A DNA stretch of 6,994 nucleotides, taken from CAYSIX01 sp964431205. GTDB lineage: Bacteria; Planctomycetota; Phycisphaerae; Phycisphaerales; Phycisphaeraceae. The stretch covers positions 1-6,994 of the forward strand of contig CAYSIX010000214.1 of NCBI GenBank assembly GCA_964431205.1, written 5' to 3'. This document shows, piece by piece, positions 1 to 5,615 of the stretch; position 1 is the first letter of the stretch, and every line of letters starts with the position of its first letter. A program made the position numbers and the translations under genes. The notes beneath the pieces are model-generated. The model was not told the DNA's origin, did not search any database, and was given only the letters and a program-made list of their open reading frames with translations.

Positions 1-207
1 AAGGCCATCGACGCCTACAAGCGCGTCAACCAGCGGCCCTACCCCACCTGGACCGAGGTCCTCGAGGTCATGCGAAAGCTCGGCTACCGCAAGACCATGC
101 CCATGGACCTGACCCTCGAGGGCGCCGACGACTGGACCGAGTCCCCCGACGCGCCGGCCTTCCCGCCCCCGGCCGAATCCGACGACCCCGAGGCCCTGGC
201 CGCCTGA
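1..207 (+). CDS. C-terminal fragment of an unrecognised protein (5' end outside window)
   Basis: Frame 1 is open from the first base to a TGA at 205-207, giving 68 residues. The fragment begins KAIDAYKRVNQRPYPTW and continues with EVLEVMRKLGYRK, which looks like a compact helical segment. An acidic, proline/alanine-rich tail follows (roughly residues 41-68, ending DDPEALAA), probably disordered. Codon use is strongly GC-biased at third positions, as in the other genes. The TW-EVLEV-LGYRK pattern resembles short conserved planctomycete proteins I have a general impression of, but I cannot name a family or function. The gene ends 31 bases before the stop of the convergent VTT gene, and that gap shows no clear terminator hairpin. 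Being a real C-terminus is well supported; its function is unknown. Confidence 0.7.
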   Translation, partial: KAIDAYKRVNQRPYPTWTEVLEVMRKLGYRKTMPMDLTLEGADDWTESPDAPAFPPPAESDDPEALAA

Positions 208-238
208 CGCGGTCGCCCACGCCTGAACCCGGCGCCGC

Positions 239-1042
239 TCACGCCGCGTCGCGCGGCGACGCCGCCGATTCCACCGCACGCTCGCCCTCGATCGCCTCGC
301 CCTGGGTGACCGCATCGTCGCTGAGCCACCGCCGGGACCAGCCGATCCCCGCCGTCAACGCCAGCGCCAGCGTCGCCACCACCGCCGCCTGCCACCACGG
401 CACGCGCCCCTCACGCAGCGCCTCGACCACCGCGTCCACGCCCACGACCAGCACCACCGTCCCGGGCACCTTGCCGATCACCGACCAGACCACGTACGTC
501 CGCAGCGGCACGCGCGTCAGGCCGAAACCGTAGTTGACCACGAAGAACGGCAGCAGGTTCACCAGTCGCGTCGCGACGACGACCAGCGGGCCCCGCCGCG
601 CGACCAGACGGTCCAGGTGACGGAAGCTGCGGTGCTCAGCGAGCCGTCGACGCAGTCGCGCCGGCACGAGGTGCCGCGCGATCAGGAAGCAGATCGTCGC
701 CGCCAGCGTCGAGGCGACCAGCGACACCACCACGCCCAGCCCCGCGCCGAACAGGGCGCCCGCGGCCGCCGTCAGCGGCGAGCCCGGGAATCCCAGCACC
801 GTCAGCAGCACGTACGCGATCACGAACGCCAGCGGCGCCAGCACGCCGAACGATTCGATCCGTTGTTCCAGGGCCAGCAGCTCGCCCCGCCAGTCCAGCC
901 ACTCGCCGAGCCAGTACAGTCCCAGCAGCGCCAGCGCCACCAACAGTGGCTGCCACCAGCGCAGCGAGCGCCGCTCCAGCTCGACCAGGTCGGGCCAGCC
1001 CGGCGCGGGTGAGGGGCGGGATGGAACTTCGTGTTCGCTCAT
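239..1042 (-). CDS. TVP38/TMEM64-type VTT-domain (SNARE-associated/DedA-like) membrane protein
   Basis: A predicted 267-residue inner-membrane protein. Hydrophobic segments lie at about 31-48, 66-88, 94-124, 152-175, 184-205 and 216-234, after a short charged N-terminus; the last ~30 residues are hydrophilic. The family signature is visible: a GFPGSPLTAAAGALFGAGLG stretch (84-103) with the typical G-x-LFG-x-x-x-G pattern, then a second half with R159, LLPFF (163-167), NYGFGLTRVP (170-179) and IGKVPGT (189-195), matching the R...P...NY.G.T......IG..P.T core of VTT proteins. Related DedA/TVP38 proteins have been linked to lipid scrambling or transport and envelope homeostasis; the substrate here cannot be deduced. 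The frame stays open upstream to 1426, but that part is antisense to the SDR gene and low in complexity, so the ATG at 1042 is chosen. No Shine-Dalgarno site precedes it; a TACACT hexamer lies 13 bases upstream. Confidence 0.88.
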   Translation of the reverse strand: MSEHEVPSRPSPAPGWPDLVELERRSLRWWQPLLVALALLGLYWLGEWLDWRGELLALEQRIESFGVLAPLAFVIAYVLLTVLGFPGSPLTAAAGALFGAGLGVVVSLVASTLAATICFLIARHLVPARLRRRLAEHRSFRHLDRLVARRGPLVVVATRLVNLLPFFVVNYGFGLTRVPLRTYVVWSVIGKVPGTVVLVVGVDAVVEALREGRVPWWQAAVVATLALALTAGIGWSRRWLSDDAVTQGEAIEGERAVESAASPRDAA

Positions 1043-1055
1043 CGGCAGGGCTTTG

Positions 1056-1061
1056 AGTGTA
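1056..1061 (-). promoter_or_regulatory. Possible -10 element (TACACT) close to the VTT start
   Basis: On the minus strand TACACT ends 13 bases before the ATG at 1042, within one of the few AT-containing patches of a GC-rich divergent region. Transcription from it would begin about 7 bases before the ATG and give an almost leaderless mRNA, which fits the lack of a Shine-Dalgarno site. No recognisable -35 box is present at the usual distance. Confidence 0.25.
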
Positions 1062-1117
1062 AACCGCCGGGCCGGCGCCGCCCCGCGTCCGCGCGACGCC
1101 CGCGATCGACGTGTTTG

Positions 1118-1123
1118 ATTGTA
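1118..1123 (-). promoter_or_regulatory. Alternative -10 element (TACAAT) for the VTT gene
   Basis: TACAAT on the minus strand matches TATAAT at 5 of 6 positions and sits in an AT-rich island inside the 205-bp divergent spacer. It would give a leader of about 70 bases. No good -35 hexamer is visible at the usual distance upstream, so it may be weak, activator-dependent or fortuitous. It competes with the TACACT element nearer the start codon. Confidence 0.3.
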
Positions 1124-1189
1124 GGACCGCGACTCGCGACCGCCCGGCGATCGGTCCATTCGCCCGCCGCGACCGTCGGCCGACTCGGA

Positions 1190-1195
1190 TATGAT
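1190..1195 (+). promoter_or_regulatory. Possible -10 element (TATGAT) for the SDR gene
   Basis: TATGAT matches TATAAT at 5 of 6 positions and stands out in GC-rich sequence, 52 bases before the SDR start at 1248. Initiation near 1202 would leave a leader of about 46 bases containing the GGGAGG ribosome site. The hexamer contains the upstream in-frame ATG at 1191, which argues against that ATG as the translation start. The -35 region is not recognisable. The GCCGCTCG just downstream recurs behind the TATCAT at 5610. Confidence 0.35.
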
Positions 1196-1231
1196 TGCGC
1201 CGCTCGCTGGCACCGGGCGCGGCGGGGCATC

Positions 1232-1237
1232 GGGAGG
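1232..1237 (+). promoter_or_regulatory. Shine-Dalgarno site (GGGAGG) fixing the SDR start
   Basis: GGGAGG lies 10 bases before the ATG at 1248. It is the only strong ribosome-binding sequence in front of any gene in the window. It supports 1248 over the in-frame ATG at 1191. Confidence 0.55.
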
Positions 1238-1247
1238 CGCAGGGCCG

Positions 1248-2063
1248 ATGGCGAGGCTGGACGACAAGGTCGCGTTGGTCACGGGCGCTGCACGGGGCAT
1301 CGGCCTGGGCATCGCTCGCGCGTTCGTCGCCGAGGGGGCGCGCGTCGTGCTCAGCGACATCTGCGTCAACGAGAGCGAGGCGGTTATGGCGGCGCTGAAT
1401 GCCGACGACCGTGCCCGGTTCATCAAGCTCGACGTCCGTGAGGAAAACGACTGGCGAGCCGCGATGCGAAGCGTGCTCGACGCTTACGGCCGGCTCGACG
1501 TACTGGTCAACAACGCCGGCGTCACGGGTTTCGATGAACACCCCGGCCCACAAGATCCCGAGCACGCGACGCTCGACGCCTGGCGCGCCGTCCACGCGAC
1601 CAACCTCGACGGCGTCTTCCTCGGCTGCAAGCACGCCATCGCCGCCATGCGCCCGCGCCGCGTCGGGTCGATCATCNNNNNNNNNNCTGGCGTCGTCGGC
1701 GTCCCGCGCGCCGCCGCCTACGCCTCCAGCAAGGCGGCCGTCCGGCATCACACCAAGTCGGTCGCGCTCTACTGCGCCGAGGAAGGTCTGGCCATCCGCT
1801 GCAACTCGATCCAGCCGGCCGCGATCCTCACGCCGATGTGGGACGCCATGCTCGGCCACGGGCCGCAGCGCGATCAGCGGATGCGTGGATACGCCGCCTC
1901 CGCCCCGCTCAATCGCTTCGGGACGGTTGAGGAGGTCGCGGCGCTCGCGGTGTACCTGGCCGGCGACGAATCCGCCTACACCACCGGGGCCGAGTTCAAC
2001 ATCGACGGCGGCATGCTCGCCGGCACCGCCGATCCGCCTCGCCCCGCCGACCAGGTCGTGTAG
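1248..2063 (+). CDS. Short-chain dehydrogenase/reductase (SDR), NAD(H)-type; catalytic-serine segment lost in an assembly gap
   Basis: A classical SDR oxidoreductase, 271 residues counting four undetermined ones, near the usual ~250. The Rossmann fold starts at once: TGAARGIG (12-19) is the TGxxxGxG cofactor motif. Asp37 ends the second strand (VVLSD), which usually indicates NAD(H) rather than NADP(H). NNAG is at 88-91, the tetrad Asn at N119 (NLDGVFLG), and the active-site YASSK at 158-162 (Tyr158, Lys162). A C-terminal IRCNSIQPAAILTPMW stretch (183-198) follows. The catalytic Ser normally sits in the N-[IML]-SS strand after GSII, which is the part covered by N at 1677-1686. The ATG at 1248 has GGGAGG 10 bases upstream and puts the Rossmann motif at the normal distance; the earlier in-frame ATG at 1191 only adds a Gly/Ala-rich stretch. 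The substrate cannot be told: FabG-like reductases and sterol- or sugar-alcohol dehydrogenases share this pattern. lpdA follows after 11 bases, so co-transcription is possible. Confidence 0.92.
   Translation: MARLDDKVALVTGAARGIGLGIARAFVAEGARVVLSDICVNESEAVMAALNADDRARFIKLDVREENDWRAAMRSVLDAYGRLDVLVNNAGVTGFDEHPGPQDPEHATLDAWRAVHATNLDGVFLGCKHAIAAMRPRRVGSIIXXXXGVVGVPRAAAYASSKAAVRHHTKSVALYCAEEGLAIRCNSIQPAAILTPMWDAMLGHGPQRDQRMRGYAASAPLNRFGTVEEVAALAVYLAGDESAYTTGAEFNIDGGMLAGTADPPRPADQVV
1677..1686. other. 10-base run of N (assembly gap) inside the SDR gene
   Basis: Ten undetermined bases interrupt codons 144-147. The frame is the same on both sides, since GSII before and GVVG...YASSK after both read as SDR sequence. 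Related SDRs have about six residues (such as N-M-S-S-R-S) between II and G, so the true missing length may be nearer 16 bases and the 10 N a placeholder. This is an assembly feature, not a biological one. Confidence 0.95.
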
Positions 2064-2066
2064 AAT
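2061..2066 (+). promoter_or_regulatory. Possible -10 element (TAGAAT) just before lpdA
   Basis: TAGAAT overlaps the SDR stop codon and ends 8 bases before the lpdA ATG at 2075, so transcription from it would be leaderless or nearly so. No Shine-Dalgarno site is present (the spacer is C-rich) and no convincing -35 box can be seen. lpdA may instead depend on read-through from the SDR promoter. Confidence 0.25.
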
Positions 2067-2074
2067 CCGCCCCC

Positions 2075-3484
2075 ATGAGTGAGAAATCCCAAACGTTCGA
2101 CCTGATCGTCATCGGCGCCGGGCCCGGCGGGTACGTCGCCGCCATCCGCGCCGCTCAGCTCGGCCTCAAGGTCGCCTGCATCGACAAGCACGAAGCCCTC
2201 GGCGGGACCTGCCTCCGCGTCGGGTGCATCCCCTCCAAGGCCCTGCTCGAGTCCAGCGAGCAGTTCGAGCACGCCGGCCATCACCTGGCCGCCCACGGCG
2301 TCAAGCTCAACGGCGACGTCCAGCTCGACCTCGCCGCCATGATCCAACGCAAGGACAAGATCGTTCAGACCATGACCGGCGGCATCCGCGCCCTGTTCAA
2401 AAAGAACAAGATCACCGCCATCCAGGGCCACGCCTCGTTCACCGAAGAGGGCGAGGTCCGTGTCACCAACGGTGAGAACGACAAGAACGGCCAGACCCTC
2501 AACGCCGATCACGTCATCATCGCCACCGGCTCCCGCCCCGCGACCATCAACGGCGTCGACCTCGACGATGACCGCGTCGACACCAGCGAGACCGCCCTGT
2601 CCTACGACAAGGTGCCCAAGCGTCTCGCCGTCATCGGCGGGGGGTACATCGGCCTCGAGCTGGGCAACGTCTGGCGCCGCCTCGGCAGCGAGGTCACCGT
2701 CGTCGAGTACCTCGACCGCATCCTGCCCGGCATGGAGAAACGCCTCGCCCAGGAGGCCCAGAAAATCTTTGAAAAACAGGGCATGTCCTTCCGCCTCAAG
2801 AGCCGCGTCACCGCCGTCAAGAGCACGAAGAAAGGCGTCACCGTCGAGCTCGAGGGCGACGAGCCGGTCCGCGCCGACCGCTGTCTGGTCGCCGTCGGTC
2901 GCGCGCCCCACACCGAGGGCCTGGGCCTGGAGAACATCGGCGTCAAGATCGACGACCGCGGTTGCATCCCCGTCGACGACGACTTCAGGACCTCCATCGA
3001 GGGCGTCTACGCCATCGGTGACGTCATCCCCACCGTCATGCTCGCTCACGTCGCCGAGGAAGAGGGCATCGCCTGCGTCGAGAAGATCGTCACCGGCCAC
3101 GGCCACGTCAACTACGACGCCATCCCCGCCATCGTCTACACCCAGCCGGAGATCGCCACCGTCGGCAAGACCGAGAGCGTCCTGCTCGACGAGGGGCACG
3201 AGTACGTCACGGGCGAGTTCCCCTTCAAGGCCAACGGCCGCGCCCACGCGCTCAACGACACCACCGGCCTGGTCAAGATCATCGCCGACAAGAAGACCGA
3301 TCGCGTCCTGGGCGTGCACATCATCGGCCCCCGCGCCGGCGACCTGATCGCCGAGTGCGCCACCGCCATCGAGTTCGGCGCCTCGTCCGAGGACATCGCC
3401 CGCGCCTGCCACGCCCACCCGACGCTCTCCGAGGCGGTCAAGGAAGCCGCCCTCGCCGTCGCCAAACGCGCGATCCATATCTGA
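2075..3484 (+). CDS. lpdA: Dihydrolipoyl dehydrogenase (E3; lipoamide dehydrogenase)
   Basis: A complete 469-residue flavoprotein disulfide reductase, the usual E3 length. It reoxidises dihydrolipoyl groups with NAD+ in 2-oxoacid dehydrogenase complexes and the glycine cleavage system, in the cytoplasm as a homodimer. Visible in order: FAD-binding GAGPGG (14-19); redox-active GGTCLRVGCIPSK (43-55) with Cys46 and Cys51; ATGS (150-153); NAD-binding GGGYIG (188-193) followed by an acidic residue at the strand end (VVEYLDR); the second FAD contact AIGD (313-316, Asp316); and the C-terminal interface with HPTLSE (448-453), supplying the His448/Glu453 catalytic pair. All key residues are intact and both ends are of normal length. 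There is no lipoyl domain at the N-terminus. It starts 11 bases after the SDR stop, with no ribosome-binding sequence. No E1, E2 or glycine-cleavage gene is in the window, so which complex it serves is open; it may be the shared E3. Confidence 0.97.
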   Translation: MSEKSQTFDLIVIGAGPGGYVAAIRAAQLGLKVACIDKHEALGGTCLRVGCIPSKALLESSEQFEHAGHHLAAHGVKLNGDVQLDLAAMIQRKDKIVQTMTGGIRALFKKNKITAIQGHASFTEEGEVRVTNGENDKNGQTLNADHVIIATGSRPATINGVDLDDDRVDTSETALSYDKVPKRLAVIGGGYIGLELGNVWRRLGSEVTVVEYLDRILPGMEKRLAQEAQKIFEKQGMSFRLKSRVTAVKSTKKGVTVELEGDEPVRADRCLVAVGRAPHTEGLGLENIGVKIDDRGCIPVDDDFRTSIEGVYAIGDVIPTVMLAHVAEEEGIACVEKIVTGHGHVNYDAIPAIVYTQPEIATVGKTESVLLDEGHEYVTGEFPFKANGRAHALNDTTGLVKIIADKKTDRVLGVHIIGPRAGDLIAECATAIEFGASSEDIARACHAHPTLSEAVKEAALAVAKRAIHI

Positions 3485-3537
3485 CGTGGCTCCCGGACGA
3501 TCGGCCTGATTACCACGGAGACCGCGGCGCAGCCCGA

Positions 3538-3565
3538 TTGCCCCGGCAAGGTGCTTTGCTAGCAT
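3538..3565 (+). promoter_or_regulatory. Possible extended -10 promoter at the start of the first AGEEISWGQ membrane protein
   Basis: TTGCCC (3538-3543; 4 of 6 to TTGACA) is followed after 16 bases by TAGCAT (3560-3565), preceded by TGC as in extended -10 promoters. Initiation would fall near 3572-3573, exactly at the in-frame ATG of codon 4, implying a leaderless mRNA. The -10 would overlap the upstream ATG at 3564. The rival reading is that AAGGTG (3548-3553) is a Shine-Dalgarno site for the ATG at 3564 and the promoter lies further upstream. Confidence 0.35.
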
Positions 3566-4415
3566 GGCGCAGATGGAAGCGAAAGCCGTCGCGTACCCGG
3601 TCAACGCCGACGCGTCGCCGCGGCGACCCGTCTCGCCGTGCGACGTGGCCGCGGCTCTGGTCGCCCCGGCGATGATCCTGGCCCTGCTGGTCACGTACCT
3701 CGTCTCGCCGGACTTCTATCTGACGTGGGTGCTCAACGAGAAGCAGCGCGAGACGCAGATCGTCGAGTACCTCACGTTCGGTTCGAGCGCCTTGGCCGGG
3801 GTGATGCTGCTGATCGGCGGCGTGCGGCTGTGGCGGCGGCAGCGCCGGAGCGAGCCCGGGGCCGGCTCGTTCTGGCGTCGGCACGTGCACGATCGCGGCG
3901 GGGCGTGGATCGTGCTGGTCGTCGCCGCGGCGGCGCTGTTTCTCGCCGGCGAGGAGATCAGTTGGGGCCAGACGTACCTGGGCTGGGACACCCCCGAGCC
4001 GTACGAACGGCTCAGCGTCGAGACGAACCTGCACAACACCGACCTGCCGGTGAACAACCTGGGCAGCCTGTTCCTGCTGGCGGTGTTCGTCGCGCTTCCC
4101 ATCGTCTGGGCCCTGCGCTCGGACCGCCTGCCGCGGAGCTGGGCGCCGGCGATCCCCGAGTGGCCGGTGGTGGTCACGGTGCTCGTCGCGTTCCTGTGGA
4201 AAGAGTACAAAAACGTGTATCGGATGATCTACAGCGACGGCCCGGACGCCTCGCCGTTCTACATCGGCTTCGTCGAGCAGATCAACGAGCACAAGGAGAT
4301 GCTCGCGGGCGTGGGCCTGTTGATGTACGCGCTGTATCGCTGGCGTGCGGTGAGGCGTCACGCCGAGGCAGACCCGACCCACGGTCGGCCCGCGTCGGCG
4401 CAAACGCCCGGGTAA
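3564..4415 (+). CDS. Multi-pass membrane protein with AGEEISWGQ / ETNLHN motifs (paralogue A), function unknown
   Basis: A 283-residue protein with probable membrane segments near 28-48, 67-89, 113-131, 166-184, 200-212 and 247-260; Arg-rich loops at 90-106 suggest the cytoplasmic side. Conserved-looking polar residues lie in or beside membrane segments: RETQIVEYLTF (62-72), AGEEISWGQ (128-136, Glu130/Glu131/Trp134) at the end of the third segment, ETNLHN (153-158, with His157), and an acidic cluster EQINEHKE (238-245) before the last segment. Invariant Glu and His next to the membrane suggest a catalytic or metal/ion-binding site; that is inference. The AGEEISWGQ motif recurs in uncharacterised bacterial membrane proteins as far as I recall, but I cannot assign a family name or role. 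The convergent gene at 4466-5257 has the same motifs in the same order. Start: AAGGTG lies 10 bases before the ATG at 3564; the ATG at 3573 is a good alternative. The tail after residue 265 is polar and probably disordered. Confidence 0.82.
   Translation: MAQMEAKAVAYPVNADASPRRPVSPCDVAAALVAPAMILALLVTYLVSPDFYLTWVLNEKQRETQIVEYLTFGSSALAGVMLLIGGVRLWRRQRRSEPGAGSFWRRHVHDRGGAWIVLVVAAAALFLAGEEISWGQTYLGWDTPEPYERLSVETNLHNTDLPVNNLGSLFLLAVFVALPIVWALRSDRLPRSWAPAIPEWPVVVTVLVAFLWKEYKNVYRMIYSDGPDASPFYIGFVEQINEHKEMLAGVGLLMYALYRWRAVRRHAEADPTHGRPASAQTPG
3940..3971 (+). repeat. Left arm of a 32-bp perfect inverted repeat inside the membrane-protein pair
   Basis: These 32 bases are the exact reverse complement of 4940-4971. 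They encode LAGEEISWGQ of paralogue A in ten whole codons plus two further bases. All ten codons are identical in the two genes, including AGT for serine, a less favoured choice in such GC-rich DNA. The arms are separated by 968 bases. A second, imperfect pair (4020-4038 and 4858-4876, 18 of 19 bases matching) encodes ETNLHN. Confidence 0.9.
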
Positions 4416-4425
4416 GTTCGGGCGT
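4404..4425. terminator. Hairpin at the end of paralogue A, possible bidirectional terminator
   Basis: ACGCCCG (4404-4410) and CGGGCGT (4419-4425) form a perfect 7-bp stem with an 8-base loop that contains the stop codon of the left gene. It lies at the junction of two convergent genes, whose stops are only 50 bases apart. There is no U-tract on either strand, so it is not a classical intrinsic terminator. It may act as a weak or factor-assisted stop, or be chance in GC-rich sequence. Confidence 0.35.
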
Positions 4426-4465
4426 CACCGCGGTCCCGGGCCGAAAGGCGCCGCCGCCTCGACCG

Positions 4466-5257
4466 TCACGCGGGGGTTGGCCGGCGACGCCCGAGGCCCG
4501 TCCCGTCGTTCGTCTCAGGCGCGTCGGCCGCCATCGCCGCCCCACGCAGGCGCGTGTACGCGCTGACCACGTAGATCGTCAGCAGGATCGCGATGTAGCT
4601 CTCCTGCAGCTCGCTGTGTCGCAGCGCCCGGGACGCGTCCTCGCCCGTCGTCCACTCATAGAACCGCTTGGGGAACGGGATCAACATCGCCCCCAGCGCC
4701 GCGATCAGCCCGGCACGCGTCGGCCAGAACCAGTACCCCGGGTTGTCCGTCCCCATCGTCTCCCGCCGCCGACGCAGGTAGATCGGGATCACCACGTACC
4801 CCACGAACGTCCCGCCCACCAGCACGTACCGAGGCCACTGGTCCAGCTTGTTCGTGATGTTGTGGAGGTTCGTCTCGTTCTGGTCGTTGACCGCGCGGAT
4901 CGCCTCGGGCACGTCCTCGCGGTCCCACAAGCCCAGGTGCTGGCCCCAACTGATCTCCTCGCCGGCGAGAACGAACATCGCCAGGATCACCAGCGCGTAC
5001 CACTTGGTCAGCCAGCGCTCGGGGAAGTGCTCGCGGTAGCGCACCAGCATCGTGACGCCGTAGCCCACGCCCATCAGCAGGAACGCCACGCCGAGGTACT
5101 CGATCGGGCCCTCCTTGTACATGATCGCGTCGTACACGGGCCGGGCGACGAAGATCGAGAGCACCAGGGCCGGGTAGAGCGTCGCGGGGACGACGACGCT
5201 CAGCCACTTGGGGGCGTCGGGCAGGCCGGGCGCGTGGGTGTGGAATCGATCGGACAT
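4466..5257 (-). CDS. Multi-pass membrane protein with AGEEISWGQ / ETNLHN motifs (paralogue B), function unknown
   Basis: A 263-residue protein with probable membrane segments near 22-38, 52-72, 84-98, 143-160, 178-195 and 221-234. The order of motifs matches paralogue A: KEGPIEYLGVAFLL (48-61) at the second segment, LAGEEISWGQ (97-106) ending the third, NETNLHN (127-133) with His132, a GEDAS (205-209; GPDAS in A), and Glu-containing SELQES (215-220) before the last segment. The stretch between AGEEISWGQ and ETNLHN is about five residues longer than in A. Outside the motifs the two diverge strongly, so they are old paralogues or the product of a duplication with later local conversion. Start: ATG at 5257; a GTG directly upstream (5260) would add one residue. 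No Shine-Dalgarno site is seen. The C-terminus is polar and Arg-rich. It converges on paralogue A with a 50-base spacer. Function not recognised; membrane enzyme or ion/lipid handling is conjecture from the Glu/His motifs. Confidence 0.82.
   Translation of the reverse strand: MSDRFHTHAPGLPDAPKWLSVVVPATLYPALVLSIFVARPVYDAIMYKEGPIEYLGVAFLLMGVGYGVTMLVRYREHFPERWLTKWYALVILAMFVLAGEEISWGQHLGLWDREDVPEAIRAVNDQNETNLHNITNKLDQWPRYVLVGGTFVGYVVIPIYLRRRRETMGTDNPGYWFWPTRAGLIAALGAMLIPFPKRFYEWTTGEDASRALRHSELQESYIAILLTIYVVSAYTRLRGAAMAADAPETNDGTGLGRRRPTPA
4940..4971 (-). repeat. Right arm of the 32-bp perfect inverted repeat
   Basis: Exact reverse complement of 3940-3971. It encodes LAGEEISWGQ of paralogue B in the same codon phase as the left arm encodes it in paralogue A. 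Matching stops at a T/G difference just before the repeat and an A/C difference just after it. Confidence 0.9.
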
Positions 5258-5414
5258 CACGGGGCGTTCCAGGGGTGGTGGGTGTTCCTCGGCGGCGCCT
5301 CGGCCGCCCGCGGCTACCCGCCCGGTGCAGGAAACGCTTGTTAGTACTTCATCGCCCGACGCGAGGCAACTCCAGTGTCCGGCGTCGGCGCCGGCCGGTG
5401 TCGTTCAATAGTGG

Positions 5415-5433
5415 GGCGGGCGTCTCGCCCGCC
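5415..5433. repeat. REP-like GC hairpin (GGCGGGCG-TCT-CGCCCGCC)
   Basis: A perfect 8-bp stem with a TCT loop. A weaker stem follows at once: ACAG (5435-5438) and CTGT (5447-5450) around an 8-base loop. Palindromes of the form CGGGCGTCTCGCCCG occur scattered between genes in several GC-rich phyla, planctomycetes among them, according to general recollection. Only one copy lies in this window, so its repeat status is inferred. It has no U-tract and sits about 145 bases upstream of paralogue B's start and 280 bases upstream of the methyltransferase, so it is not positioned as a terminator for either. Confidence 0.5.
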
Positions 5434-5609
5434 GACAGGCCGCAAGCTGTAAGGATCATTCACCGCTGCGCGGCGATGGCGTGCTAGACGTCTACCCCAC
5501 CGAAGAAGAGGCCCGATGCGCTCGCCGGCGGGAATGACCCGCTTGTGGACTACGCCCCCCTAGCCGGGCGGTCACGTCTCGGCCGACGCCGATCGACTTG
5601 CGGTTCGGG

Positions 5610-5615
5610 TATCAT
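5610..5615 (+). promoter_or_regulatory. Possible -10 element (TATCAT) for the methyltransferase gene
   Basis: TATCAT matches TATAAT at 5 of 6 positions in GC-rich surroundings and is followed directly by GCCGCTCG, the same octamer found downstream of the TATGAT before the SDR gene. Initiation near 5622 would give a leader of about 60-90 bases, depending on which start codon is used. No clear -35 hexamer is visible. Confidence 0.35.

Noticed and set aside
1043..1426. N-terminal extension of the VTT protein up to 1426
   Set aside because: It would overlap the SDR coding region and the divergent promoter region, and its translation is Ala/Pro/Arg-rich with no family similarity. The ATG at 1042 gives a normal VTT protein length.
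636..1859. Minus-strand open frame of 407 codons across the SDR gene and part of the VTT gene
   Set aside because: It is antisense to SDR and a shifted frame of the VTT gene, and it also crosses the N run. No domain is recognisable.
3538..3549. TTGCC-CC-GGCAA palindrome after lpdA as a terminator
   Set aside because: The loop would be only two bases and no U-tract follows. It is more likely part of the promoter or start region of the next gene.
1976..3694. Long minus-strand open frame of 572 codons opposite lpdA
   Set aside because: It is the antisense of lpdA, whose FAD, NAD and disulfide motifs are all intact. The antisense translation is a monotonous Asp/Gly/Val/Leu-rich sequence, a known effect of GC-rich codon use.
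3510..4403. Minus-strand open frame of 297 codons opposite paralogue A
   Set aside because: The translation is Arg/His/Gln-rich and low in complexity. Paralogue A on the plus strand has motifs shared with paralogue B.
3638..5344. Long plus-strand open frame running through both membrane-protein genes
   Set aside because: It is out of frame with paralogue A and antisense to paralogue B. Its translation is Arg/Gln/His-rich without any domain, while the two other frames give clear, homologous membrane proteins.
5412..5537. Short plus-strand open stretch ending VLDVYPTEEEARCARRRE before a TGA
   Set aside because: The last 18 residues look somewhat protein-like and could be a remnant of a lost gene. 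However, the stretch has no plausible start, begins inside the GC hairpin and is only about 40 codons long.
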